Below, piece after piece: positions 18,911 through 27,872 of a stretch of DNA of 64,000 nucleotides (positions are counted from its first letter, which is position 1; every line of letters starts with the position of its first letter). Source of the stretch: an uncultured Porticoccus sp. (GTDB taxonomy: Bacteria; Pseudomonadota; Gammaproteobacteria; Pseudomonadales; Porticoccaceae); assembly GCA_905181945.1 (NCBI GenBank), contig CAJIZZ010000005.1:48031-112030 (forward strand). The letters are read 5' to 3'. The notes under the pieces were generated by a model. That model had not been told where the DNA came from and did not search any database. It saw only the letters and a program-made list of their open reading frames with translations. A program made the position numbers and the translations under genes.

Positions 18911-20656
18911 TTATCGTATTTTCGTTGAAAATGCATCAATTACACTGCTAACAGTTAATATTTGAGGCAGAATTATAGGGGTAGTTTCTCCTGAAGGATA
19001 AAATAGGTATAGAGGAACGCCACTCCGATTTTGATTATTTAATAATTTGGTAATTTCTGGATCATAGCTGGTCCAATCCCCCCTCATGTAGATAACGTTT
19101 TGGGACTCTAGGCTAGCTAAAAAACTTTTTGAGTTTAGTACCAATTTTTCGTTAACCAGGCAGGTGATGCACCAGTCTGCTGACAAATTAACAAAAACTG
19201 CATTTTGATTTTTAATTAGCATGTTCAATGCATCTGCTGAGTAAGGCCTCCATGCGTCATTCTGGGAGTTCATGCCTTGCTTGTCCCAAAACAGCAAAAG
19301 AAAAGCGGAAAGAAACGCCGCTATTGCCACCAAACCAATTATTCGGGTCTTGTAAATTTTCAAAAGCCAAATTGCAAACAACATAAGAACAACGCCACAC
19401 ACCACTGCAGACAGTGTGTCGCTGTTAGTTTGCCTGCCAAGAACCCAAAGCAACCAGACGGATGTTAAATATAATGGAAATGCTAGAAATTGTTTAAAGT
19501 GATCCATCCATGCTCCAGGTCTAGGAAGTTTTTTGGATAGGCTAGGCAGGCAGGTGATAAGAAGTATGGGAAAAGCCATACCGAGACCTAAAAAAATAAA
19601 GGTGCTTAGTGCAGTCCAGATCGGCTGTGTTAGCGCAAAGCCTAAAGCAGTACCCATGAAAGGCGCAGTGCATGGGCTGGCGACCAATGTAGCAAGCAAC
19701 CCAGTCATAAATGAAGAAATTAGATTGTTCCCTTCGGTTGTTTTTTGACCCCAACTCATTGGCGCGCTTCCTAGTGTTAGCCACCCAGAAAAATTGAGAC
19801 CCATGAGCACAAATAAATAGATTAGGAGTCCAATAAAAACTGGGGATTGCAACTGAAACCCCCAGCCTATACCTGCGCCTGCACTACGCAAAATTATCAG
19901 AAGCGCTCCAATAGCTATAAAGCTTATTATGATGCCTGCAGTGTAGGCCAATCCATGTAAATATTTGCCGTTAGGGTTCGTGCTTAGACTGGACAAGCTC
20001 ATTGCTTTAATGGAAAGAATTGGAAATACGCAGGGCATAAGATTAAGGATTAGTCCGCCCAAAAAGGCCAGCATCAGCATAAGGGGCAGAGCACTCAACC
20101 GATCCTGCGCTACTTCATTGCTAGTTGAAAATTTTTGCTGAGCTGCTTCTGTAATCAGGGGTGCCGGTTTATCACTATCTAGAAAGATGGTTTGGCGTCT
20201 GGGGGGGTAACAGAGCCCAGCATCAGCACACCCTTGTGATTCAATGACAATTTTTTGTGGAAGATCTTTTAGGGGAATAAGAATTCTGGTTTGATGATAG
20301 TACACTTCCAGATTTTTCTCATAGTAGTCATCGTAAATAGACTGCCCAGCTTCATAATGTGGCCTGATATTCAGCGGCCTATGGTCCAAACTAAAAAAAT
20401 TAAAACGATCTCGATAAAGATAGTAGCCTGAGGCTATATACCAGTTTAGAATAAGATGCTTGTCTTGAGTTTCTGCGGTGAGCTGGAAGGCCTTTTCCAC
20501 AGGCAAAAAATTAGTATTTTGAACGATAGAGGATTGGCTATATGTTGCCTGGCCAGTAGCGATGTTTTCTTCAAAATTGGCGATCGCAGCATTTGTCGCA
20601 AGCAGCAAGCAAAAGAACAAAAAGTGTAGAATTTTTTTTATCATCTGACCGCTCAT
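18911..20656 (-). CDS. dsbD: DsbD, thiol:disulfide interchange protein
   Basis: A 581-residue inner-membrane protein that carries electrons from cytoplasmic thioredoxin to periplasmic disulfide isomerases and cytochrome-c maturation. All three modules are present: a signal peptide and periplasmic alpha domain with Cys143/Cys149 in CADAGLCYPP, a multi-spanning beta domain with Cys209 (LMPCVFP) and Cys329 (SPCTAPF), and a C-terminal thioredoxin-like gamma domain with WCITC (495-499). ATG codons at 20656 and 20644 are both possible; the latter gives a cleaner signal peptide. A copper chaperone gene is divergent from it. Confidence 0.96.
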   Translation of the reverse strand: MSGQMIKKILHFLFFCLLLATNAAIANFEENIATGQATYSQSSIVQNTNFLPVEKAFQLTAETQDKHLILNWYIASGYYLYRDRFNFFSLDHRPLNIRPHYEAGQSIYDDYYEKNLEVYYHQTRILIPLKDLPQKIVIESQGCADAGLCYPPRRQTIFLDSDKPAPLITEAAQQKFSTSNEVAQDRLSALPLMLMLAFLGGLILNLMPCVFPILSIKAMSLSSLSTNPNGKYLHGLAYTAGIIISFIAIGALLIILRSAGAGIGWGFQLQSPVFIGLLIYLFVLMGLNFSGWLTLGSAPMSWGQKTTEGNNLISSFMTGLLATLVASPCTAPFMGTALGFALTQPIWTALSTFIFLGLGMAFPILLITCLPSLSKKLPRPGAWMDHFKQFLAFPLYLTSVWLLWVLGRQTNSDTLSAVVCGVVLMLFAIWLLKIYKTRIIGLVAIAAFLSAFLLLFWDKQGMNSQNDAWRPYSADALNMLIKNQNAVFVNLSADWCITCLVNEKLVLNSKSFLASLESQNVIYMRGDWTSYDPEITKLLNNQNRSGVPLYLFYPSGETTPIILPQILTVSSVIDAFSTKIR

Positions 20657-20767
20657 TAAAATTGGTTCGGGCTCAAAAAAAGAACTTGATAATATATTCT
20701 ACAATTCCCAGTTACGGTTTACTTGTTTTTTTAGACAAATTCGTATTTTAAGGGCTTTTAAAAAGTA

Positions 20768-21301
20768 ATGAAAATTTTTTTTTCGGGTAGATATTTGGGT
20801 ATTTTCTTAATAGTAGTGTTAGCTACGTCTTCCCAGGCGATAAACGCGTCTAAACAAGATGATATGGGTGGTCACCATGCTCACTCACATGGAGACTATA
20901 GTGCTCATGATGGAGTCGGTCAGCTAGCAGTTAGCGATGGGTATATTCGCAAAATGCCCCCAGGACAAAAGGTAACAGCTGCATTCATGATACTACAGAA
21001 TTTTACAGATAGGGCATGTCGAGTAATAGGTGCGTCTACAGACATTGCTGACAGAGTCGAAATTCATAAGCATTTTTATCAGAATGGGGTTATGTCTATG
21101 CGACCTGTTGAGGGGGTGGAGTTAGCCCCTGGAAAGAAGGTGTCTTTCGAACCCGGTGGTTACCATTTAATGTTATTTGGATTAAAGCGTGAACTAGACG
21201 AAGATGAGCAGCATAGAGTCACTCTTATTTTTGATAGGTGCCCAGAATTACCTTTTGATGCAAAAGTAAGAAGTATTTTTCACAATAAACATCAGCATTA
21301 A
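20768..21301 (+). CDS. Periplasmic copper chaperone, PCuAC family
   Basis: A 177-residue protein with a signal peptide ending around residue 24 (SQA). A His-rich stretch follows (GGHHAHSHGDYSAHD, 34-48). The PCuAC domain has the full copper ligand signature H-X10-M-X21-H-X-M: His100, Met111, His133, Met135. These proteins deliver Cu(I) to the CuA/CuB sites of cytochrome oxidases. It is divergent from dsbD, and both act on periplasmic redox and metal maturation. The C terminus is again His-containing (HNKHQH), so extra metal buffering is plausible. Confidence 0.9.
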   Translation: MKIFFSGRYLGIFLIVVLATSSQAINASKQDDMGGHHAHSHGDYSAHDGVGQLAVSDGYIRKMPPGQKVTAAFMILQNFTDRACRVIGASTDIADRVEIHKHFYQNGVMSMRPVEGVELAPGKKVSFEPGGYHLMLFGLKRELDEDEQHRVTLIFDRCPELPFDAKVRSIFHNKHQH

Positions 21302-21366
21302 GCATGGCAGTTGACACTACTTTATTATAGCTTTCGATCAAAAGTCTGAGTTTAAGGCCCTAAATT

Positions 21367-22359
21367 TTATAGCGAAGCTAATATTTTGGGGTATTGCTCT
21401 GGGTTTAGTCTAGGCCCAGCCTGGCTGACTACATGCGCTGCTGCCAAGGCGGCAAAATTTCCAGATTTTTTGTAGCCATACCCATGTGTAATACCATACA
21501 AAAAAGCACCGGCGAATATGTCTCCTGCTCCGTTTGTATTGATAGCGATTGCGGGGTGAGCCTCAATTAAGTGTTGATTTTCACCATCGAATACTATTGC
21601 CCCCTTATCCCCCATAGTTAGAACATAGGCCACTGCAGATTGCTTAAGCAGTTCTAAGGCGCACTCTAGGTCACTACCTTCTGTCCAGCTGACGGCCTCC
21701 GCCTCATTGCAAAAAAGAAGGTCTATTTTTTTACCGAGCATTTCTTTTAGTCCAGACTTAAAGAAAGTTACCATTGCTGGATCTGATAAGGTGAGCGCAA
21801 TTTTGATACCACACTTTTCTGCAATTTCTCGAGCTCGAATAGCTGCTTTGCGCCCAGTATCTGATGAGACGAGATAGCCTTCAATGTACAAGTATTCAGA
21901 TTGCCTAATTGCTTCTGCATCAAGATTCTCAATCGAAAAAGTTTCACTTACACCGAGGTATGTATTCATGGAGCGCTCAGCATCCGGAGTAATCAAGACC
22001 AGGCATTTTCCTGTAAGGCCCTCCGTTAAGGCGCTATTGGAGTTAAATTTAACACCGGCATTGTCTAAATCATGAAGATAGAATTCTCCATCCGCATCAT
22101 TAGCTACCCTACAGGAATAAAAGGCTTTTCCGCCAAAAGCGCTGAGTGCAATAATAGTGTTGGCTGCTGATCCGCCACTAGCGCGCTTAGAAGTGGACAG
22201 TTGGTCTTGCAAATGATGTATAATTTCTTGCTGACGATCTTCATCCACAAGAGTCATTAAGCCTTTTCCTACCTCTAGATGCTTTAAGTCTGAGTCAGTG
22301 ACTTGTATTTCAGTGTCCACCAGCGCTGCGCCGATGCCATAAACATTGTATTTGGACAT
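21367..22359 (-). CDS. PfkB-family carbohydrate/nucleoside kinase
   Basis: A ribokinase-fold kinase. I chose the ATG at 22359 (330 residues, MSKYNVYGIGAALVDTE), because the 39 extra residues of the longest frame do not match the family. GGSAANTI near the N terminus and NTNGAGDIFAGAF with the catalytic base Asp280 are the two PfkB signatures. The NTNGAGD form and overall length match proteins annotated as adenosine kinase in proteobacteria, but the substrate is inferred only. It is divergent from mrcB. Confidence 0.85.
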   Translation of the reverse strand: MSKYNVYGIGAALVDTEIQVTDSDLKHLEVGKGLMTLVDEDRQQEIIHHLQDQLSTSKRASGGSAANTIIALSAFGGKAFYSCRVANDADGEFYLHDLDNAGVKFNSNSALTEGLTGKCLVLITPDAERSMNTYLGVSETFSIENLDAEAIRQSEYLYIEGYLVSSDTGRKAAIRAREIAEKCGIKIALTLSDPAMVTFFKSGLKEMLGKKIDLLFCNEAEAVSWTEGSDLECALELLKQSAVAYVLTMGDKGAIVFDGENQHLIEAHPAIAINTNGAGDIFAGAFLYGITHGYGYKKSGNFAALAAAHVVSQAGPRLNPEQYPKILASL

Positions 22360-22490
22360 GTGTGTAGAATATTTGTTGTTATAGAATAGAGTAGCATTAT
22401 CTGTCTTGCAGGCTAACAGTGAAAGCCCTAATTGCAAATAAAGGCCTGCTGTTTCTAAACCAGCAGTTTTTGACACCCATTTGCTGACTA

Positions 22491-24851
22491 GTGCGAGTTT
22501 TTGAAAAGTGTGTTTTTAAGTACAGAGGGATATCTTTGGTTCAAGGAATAGCAAAGAAAGGCCGAAGCAAAAGTAACATAAGCAATAAAGATAATTCTCG
22601 CTTGGCTTGGATTTGGCGAATGATTATTTTTATTCTTGTCGCCACCACTATATTTTTGGTAATAGTGGATGTGTTTGTCTATAAAAAGTTTGTCGGTAAA
22701 AAGTGGTCACTGCCGTCCCATGTATACAGCCGACCCTTAGAGTTATATCAGGGGCTGTCTTTGAGTCGACAGTTGCTTGAGTGGGAGCTCAAAGAGCTTG
22801 GTTATAAGAAGGTTGATGCAGCTAAAGCCCCAGGTCAATTTAGTGTATCTGAGCAGTCGGTGGAATTTTTCTCTCGTGGTTTTGAGTTTTGGGATGAAAG
22901 AGAACCCTCCAAATTGATGATAGCCATATTTTCTGGAGACAAGATATCTGGTCTAAAAGACAGTCATGGTAGAGTTATAGCGATAACAAGATTAGAGCCT
23001 ATGATGATAGGGGGTATTTATCCATCCCGCAAAGAAGATCGTCAGTTGGTGAAGCTTGACAAGGTTCCTCCGACATTAGCAGCAGCATTAGTTGCAATAG
23101 AAGACCAGGATTTTTATCGACATCAGGGAGTTTCTTTTAGAGGAATAACGCGCGCTTTTCTTGCCAATATGACAGAGGGAAAAATCGTCCAAGGTGGAAG
23201 CACTATTACACAGCAGCTTGTTAAAAATTTTTACCTTAACGAAAGACGAACGTTATCTCGGAAAGCACTAGAAGCAATAATGGCAGTATTGCTGGAAATC
23301 CATTTCACTAAGCAAGAAATTCTTGAGACATACATCAATGAAGTGTACTTAGGTCAGTCTGGAGACAGGGCTATTCATGGCTTTGAAATGGCAAGCAACC
23401 ATTACTTTAATCAGCCGGTTCAAGAGCTGCAGTTACACCAGACGGCTTTACTTGCTGGCCTTGTTAAGGGGGCGTCGTTTTATAATCCTTGGCGCCATCC
23501 TAAGCGTGCTTTAAATAGACGAAACCTAGTTCTCGATGTAATGAACTTGGCGGGTGTCATAAGTAGAGTCGATGCAACGACAGCTAAAGCAAAACCACTG
23601 GCGATTATCTCCCCTATATCTGGTCGGAGTCACTTGAAGTATCCGTCTTATTTAACTCTAGTAAAACGCCAGTTGCGTCAGACGTATAAACAATCAGATC
23701 TACAAACAGCCGGACTTCGAATATTTACCAATTTTGATCCTCAGATCCAGCGTAAAGTTGAAGACAAGATCGCAAAACGGATTGAAAACTTAGAATCAGG
23801 TTATGGTATTGAAATAGGGAAATTACAAAGTGCTTCTGTGATTGCGCGTGTAGGCTCAGGGGAAGTGGTAGCTGTTTCAGGAGACAGGAAGCCAGGCTTT
23901 GATGGCTTTAATCGCGCCCTGGATGCAAGACGTCCCGTGGGATCAACTATTAAGCCTGCAGTGTATTTGGCAGCCCTAGAAAATCCTGAATCTTATACCT
24001 TAAACAGCAAAATTGAAGACACCTCAATTTCTGTGAGTACAGAAAATGGCGATATTTGGCAGCCACGTAATTTTGGGAGGAAAAGCCATGGCCTGATACC
24101 TTTATATGAAGGATTGGGGTATTCTTATAATCAAGCTACAGCTAGACTTGGTATGAATGTTGGTTTGCCTGCAGTCATAGATAGCATTAAAAGACTGGGG
24201 TATTCGAGACCATTGCCGAGGCTTCCTTCTTTGCTGTTGGGGTCAATTGAAATGTCACCGATAGAGCTGGCGCAAATGTATCATACGATTGCAGCAAACG
24301 GGTTTTATTCACCACTTCGTGCAATTAGCAGTGTATTTACCGCTGAAAATATTCCACTGAAGAGGTATCATTTTGAGGCCGAACAGCGATTTGACAACAG
24401 GGTTATGCACTTAATTAGTTACGGACTTCAGGTAGTTTTACGAGAAGGCACCGGAAAAAGTGCCTACCAAAGATTACCAGAAGAGCTACTGTTGGCCGGA
24501 AAAACTGGCACGACTAACGATCAGAGAGATAGCTGGTTTGCTGGGTTTAGTGGCAATTATTTAAGTGTGGTATGGATGGGTCGGGATGATAATGGAAAAA
24601 CTCCTCTTACCGGAGGTTCTGGTGCACTAAGACTCTGGATAGACATCATGGTTGAGCTTGAAAATCGATCTTTGGTTTTTCAAAAACCTGATGGTGTAAA
24701 TTATTATTGGGTCAGCTCGAACCAGAATGGCTGCCATAAACCAAGATATCTGCCATTCATCGCGGGTAGCGAGCCAGATAAAAGAGAAAGCTGTGCGTCG
24801 AAAAATGATACAGGTGTTTTAGGCTGGTTTAGTCGAAATCTCGATTGGTAA
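22491..24851 (+). CDS. mrcB: Penicillin-binding protein 1b (bifunctional class A PBP)
   Basis: A 786-residue peptidoglycan synthase. A short basic cytoplasmic tail and one TM segment (about 41-64) precede a UB2H-like region (about 75-160), the GT51 transglycosylase (catalytic Glu204 in EDQDFYRHQG; QGGSTITQQLVKNF) and the transpeptidase, with SxxK at Ser485 (GSTIKP), SxN at Ser545 (SYN) and KTG at 671. The longest frame starts at GTG 22491 without a good ribosome binding site; in-frame alternatives exist shortly downstream. The UB2H domain identifies PBP1b rather than PBP1a. The next gene is a likely activator. Confidence 0.95.
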   Translation: MRVFEKCVFKYRGISLVQGIAKKGRSKSNISNKDNSRLAWIWRMIIFILVATTIFLVIVDVFVYKKFVGKKWSLPSHVYSRPLELYQGLSLSRQLLEWELKELGYKKVDAAKAPGQFSVSEQSVEFFSRGFEFWDEREPSKLMIAIFSGDKISGLKDSHGRVIAITRLEPMMIGGIYPSRKEDRQLVKLDKVPPTLAAALVAIEDQDFYRHQGVSFRGITRAFLANMTEGKIVQGGSTITQQLVKNFYLNERRTLSRKALEAIMAVLLEIHFTKQEILETYINEVYLGQSGDRAIHGFEMASNHYFNQPVQELQLHQTALLAGLVKGASFYNPWRHPKRALNRRNLVLDVMNLAGVISRVDATTAKAKPLAIISPISGRSHLKYPSYLTLVKRQLRQTYKQSDLQTAGLRIFTNFDPQIQRKVEDKIAKRIENLESGYGIEIGKLQSASVIARVGSGEVVAVSGDRKPGFDGFNRALDARRPVGSTIKPAVYLAALENPESYTLNSKIEDTSISVSTENGDIWQPRNFGRKSHGLIPLYEGLGYSYNQATARLGMNVGLPAVIDSIKRLGYSRPLPRLPSLLLGSIEMSPIELAQMYHTIAANGFYSPLRAISSVFTAENIPLKRYHFEAEQRFDNRVMHLISYGLQVVLREGTGKSAYQRLPEELLLAGKTGTTNDQRDSWFAGFSGNYLSVVWMGRDDNGKTPLTGGSGALRLWIDIMVELENRSLVFQKPDGVNYYWVSSNQNGCHKPRYLPFIAGSEPDKRESCASKNDTGVLGWFSRNLDW

Positions 24852-24873
24852 GACCTTATTTATTGACTGCTGG

Positions 24874-25311
24874 ATGATAAGAAGTATGAAGACTGGGTTG
24901 CAGTATGCAGTTATTTTCACGCTTAGCTTTTTCTTAGCGGCAGCATGCACTCCAGTCACGCCATCGGGAGGCAGGCTTCCCTCATCAGGTCAGGCCATTA
25001 CTCCAAGTAGCCCTATCACAGATTCTGTATCAAAGGACGCAGTGATCAAATTGCTTGAGGATGCTTGGCGATACAATCGTGAAAGACAGCATGATCGATC
25101 TAATGCCGTAGCAGAAAGAGCAATGCGCATTAACCATTCAGAAGCTGAAATTTATCTCGTCATGGCATCAAATTATTTTTCTTTAGGGCAGTTTTCTCTT
25201 GCGGAACAAGTAGTCTCGAAGGGGTTACCGCTAGCATCTGGCAACAAACCAATAAAGGAAAGTTTAAACCAATTCTTGATTTTGGTTCGTGCAAAAATTA
25301 TTCAAGAATAA
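24874..25311 (+). CDS. TPR-like lipoprotein, likely PBP1b activator LpoP
   Basis: A 145-residue lipoprotein with a lipobox LAAAC (lipidated Cys25), a Pro/Ser-rich tether (about 26-50) and a helical TPR-like region (EDAWRYNRERQHDRSNAVAERAMRINHSEAEIYLVMASNYFSLGQFSLAEQ is seen in parts). It starts 22 nt after mrcB. In Pseudomonas the mrcB-linked TPR lipoprotein LpoP activates PBP1b, standing in for enteric LpoB; the position and architecture here fit that role. ATG codons at 24874 and 24886 are both possible starts. The LpoP assignment is inference. Confidence 0.75.
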   Translation: MIRSMKTGLQYAVIFTLSFFLAAACTPVTPSGGRLPSSGQAITPSSPITDSVSKDAVIKLLEDAWRYNRERQHDRSNAVAERAMRINHSEAEIYLVMASNYFSLGQFSLAEQVVSKGLPLASGNKPIKESLNQFLILVRAKIIQE

Positions 25312-25394
25312 TCTATGCTGTGCGGCGTGATGAACGCAAAATTTTTTGAGAATACGAGGAAGTTAGCAATAAATTTGCTATGCGATTAGCGTCG

Positions 25395-26564
25395 TTATTT
25401 TATAAGTAGTATCAATTTGAAACTTTTAGTTTCAGCCACTAGTTTTATTTTAAAAAATTTTTCAGCATAATTTTCTAATGGAACAAATCTATTAACGACG
25501 AACAGCGCCATTCCTCTTGGCTTTAGGCGCTTATAGCTGTTAGCAACAAATTGCCGAGTAAGTTCGCTGTCAGTTGTAAAGCCTTTATGGAACGGCGGGT
25601 TACATATTATCGCATCAAATAATTGACCAATGTTGTCGGCGCAATTGCTAGCCACTACTTCACCATTAAGTGATAGCGCAGAAAAATTTTTTGAACAAGC
25701 TATTATTGCAGCAGCATTATTATCGGTAGCGACAATTTTCGCCTTAGTGTGCTGGCTGGCTCTTATTGAAAGATAACCATAGCCGCAACCAAGATCCAAA
25801 ATATTGGCTGGCTCTTTATTAAAAAAACTTAGAAATTCTGGAAAAAAATCGCCTAAAAAAGCGCTACCTTCGTCTATTTTCTCCCACCCAAACAAGCCTG
25901 GTTTGCTAGTCAGCATTTGGCCGGAGAAAGGGATACATTTCGTCAGATGGGCATAGCCTTTGTCTTCAATTGCTAGCTTTGCGAGTTGATTTTTTTCAGC
26001 CTCTCGCCGTTGAGTGATTGATAGATAAACCATACCATTTTTGTTTATTTGTGTTGATGCCCCAAAATATTGTGCTGCTTTTTCGCCATAGGTTTTAATA
26101 CCATCACTTTTCTCTCCGCTCATTAGCAGTTCGCCATTATCCGCAAGCAATCGATAAGCACTTTTAATAATATAGTGAGTCAAGGCTTTTTCTTTGGATA
26201 CACGAAATAGCACTTGGCTAAAACTATTATCAGGAAAATCTGAAAAATCAAAATCACTGAAAAAAATGTTAATTTTTAGGGATTTTGCGTGCTCGAAAAT
26301 ATCATAGCGATTGGTTACAACAGTTGTTTGACTGCAAGACAGAAATGGTAAATTGGAGCCTCTTACGTTCTCATCGGCAATAATTAGTCGAGAGCCAGAG
26401 ACATCGTTGGCTTTATTTAGCAACAAGCTAAAACATGAATCTTGTATTTTGGAGTTATGAGCAGAATAGTTAGTCACGATATAGAATGCCCTTAATTGCT
26501 CGCTCTGTAATTTATTAATTTTTAGTTTAAGGTCAGTCTCGTAAACTGATGGTTTTCCAGCCAC
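25395..26564 (-). CDS. RsmC/RlmG-family rRNA guanine-N2 methyltransferase
   Basis: A 389-residue two-domain methyltransferase. The N-terminal half (to about 200) is a degenerate methyltransferase-like domain; the C-terminal half is catalytic, with the SAM motif LDLGCGYGYLS and the N-P-P-F active-site motif in CNPPFHKG. This arrangement is shared by RsmC (16S G1207) and RlmG (23S G1835); GLFGWEKIDEGSAFL is more like RsmC. The longest frame starts at a GTG and overlaps the preceding gene by 32 nt; the true start may be slightly downstream. Confidence 0.8.
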   Translation of the reverse strand: MAGKPSVYETDLKLKINKLQSEQLRAFYIVTNYSAHNSKIQDSCFSLLLNKANDVSGSRLIIADENVRGSNLPFLSCSQTTVVTNRYDIFEHAKSLKINIFFSDFDFSDFPDNSFSQVLFRVSKEKALTHYIIKSAYRLLADNGELLMSGEKSDGIKTYGEKAAQYFGASTQINKNGMVYLSITQRREAEKNQLAKLAIEDKGYAHLTKCIPFSGQMLTSKPGLFGWEKIDEGSAFLGDFFPEFLSFFNKEPANILDLGCGYGYLSIRASQHTKAKIVATDNNAAAIIACSKNFSALSLNGEVVASNCADNIGQLFDAIICNPPFHKGFTTDSELTRQFVANSYKRLKPRGMALFVVNRFVPLENYAEKFFKIKLVAETKSFKLILLIK

Positions 26565-27189
26565 GACGAGTGGCCTCTTCTTTTAGCTTAGGGCAAGGAT
26601 CTACTGCTACAGGATGACTTACAACCTCTAGTAGAGGCAAGTCATTAATCGAATCACTATAGAAGCTGCTCCCTTCAAGACTAAGGTTCGATGTCTTGAG
26701 CCAGTTGTTTAGGCGCTTAACTTTACCTTTTTGAAAACTTGGTATTCCGGATACTTGGCCGGTAAATTTGTTGTCAGATTCTTCAAGCTCAGTAGCAATT
26801 AAATGCTTAATACCTAATTTTTTACATATAGGCGCTACAATAAATCGATTTGTTGAGGTCACCACCATTAATGTATCTTCTTTGTCTCGGTGTGTTGTTA
26901 ATAATGCTTCCGCTTTATGAAGCCACATGGGTTCAATGATTTTTTTCATAAATTCTTTATGTAGAGCATCGAGCTCGGAACGAGCTAGGCCAGATAATGG
27001 AGCTAGTGAAAACTTCAGATACGCTAAGATGTCTAATTTCCCAGCCTGATAGTCTGTGTAAAATTGATCATTTTTACTTTTAAAGTAAGCGGAATCTACA
27101 ATTTTTTTTGTTGTTAAGAACTCCCCCCAGCTGTAATCGCTGTCACCGGCAATAAGAGTGTTGTCTAAGTCAAACAAGGCTAAGGGCAT
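26533..27189 (-). CDS. HAD-superfamily phosphatase (SerB-like IB subfamily)
   Basis: A 218-residue HAD phosphatase from the ATG at 27189 (MPLALFDLDNTLIAGDSD); an ATG at 27201 would add four residues. The HAD motifs are I: DLDNT (nucleophile Asp and general acid Asp), II: VVTST, III: the Lys in KGKVKRL and IV: SDSINDLPLL. In P. aeruginosa a close relative sits beside rppH and ptsP and has been linked to histidinol-phosphate dephosphorylation; the same neighbourhood here makes that possible. Substrate is not shown by the sequence. Confidence 0.82.
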   Translation of the reverse strand: MPLALFDLDNTLIAGDSDYSWGEFLTTKKIVDSAYFKSKNDQFYTDYQAGKLDILAYLKFSLAPLSGLARSELDALHKEFMKKIIEPMWLHKAEALLTTHRDKEDTLMVVTSTNRFIVAPICKKLGIKHLIATELEESDNKFTGQVSGIPSFQKGKVKRLNNWLKTSNLSLEGSSFYSDSINDLPLLEVVSHPVAVDPCPKLKEEATRRGWKTISLRD

Positions 27190-27357
27190 GATAGGGTCCA
27201 TGAAGTTAGTATGCGCAGTATAGCTTAACGAAAGATAGAACTGTCCTCAATATGATATTTCATGTAAATTATGTAGTTATAGAGATGTTTAACTAATCAA
27301 AAAACCAGCTATTTAGAATTCTGTATGTTCGAAATATTTCTGGTTGAGAGCATTATT

Positions 27358-27870
27358 GTGGTTGATAAAGACGGATTTCGTCCAAATGTTGGCATTATAG
27401 TTTCTGATGGTATGGGCAAGTTGCTTTGGGCTAAGCGTATTGGTCAGGATGCTTGGCAGTTTCCTCAGGGCGGCATTGATGCTGAGGAGTCTTTAGAAAC
27501 TGCACTTTATCGCGAGCTCTTTGAGGAAGTTGGTCTTGAGTCTCAGGATGTCGATATTCTTGCTTGCACTAAAGAGTGGCTCCGCTATCGTCTGCCTCAG
27601 AGTATGCAGCGAAAGAATTCAAACCCCTATTTTGTTGGACAAAAACAAAAATGGTTCCTACTTCAGCTCTTAAGCAACGAAAAAAAGATATCTTTGGATC
27701 AGACCCCACATCCTGAGTTTGATAAGTGGGCTTGGGTAAATTACTGGTACCCTGTTAATCAAATTGTCGAGTTTAAAAGGAATGTTTATCGCAAAGTACT
27801 GAAAGAATTTTCACCACTACAGTGCAATCTTGAAAAAAAGGCTGAATCTTACCCGAGGGTGATAAGGTAA
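27358..27870 (+). CDS. rppH: RNA pyrophosphohydrolase
   Basis: A Nudix enzyme that removes pyrophosphate from 5'-triphosphate mRNA and so starts decay. I place the start at the GTG at 27358 (170 residues, beginning [12 protein letters not shown] after the initiator), which has GAGAG 7 nt upstream and matches homologues; the frame from 27325 adds 11 residues. The Nudix box is canonical ([23 protein letters not shown] is shown only by its ends: G at the start, REL-EE-G at the end). WQFPQGG and RYRLP are diagnostic of RppH. ptsP follows after 2 nt. Confidence 0.95.
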   Translation: MVDKDGFRPNVGIIVSDGMGKLLWAKRIGQDAWQFPQGGIDAEESLETALYRELFEEVGLESQDVDILACTKEWLRYRLPQSMQRKNSNPYFVGQKQKWFLLQLLSNEKKISLDQTPHPEFDKWAWVNYWYPVNQIVEFKRNVYRKVLKEFSPLQCNLEKKAESYPRVIR

Positions 27871-27872
27871 AT

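Noticed and set aside
25362..25378. TAGCAA/TTGCTA hairpin between the lipoprotein gene and the methyltransferase as a terminator
   Set aside because: Only 6 bp of mostly A-T/G-C mixed stem with no adjacent T-run on either strand; too weak to call.
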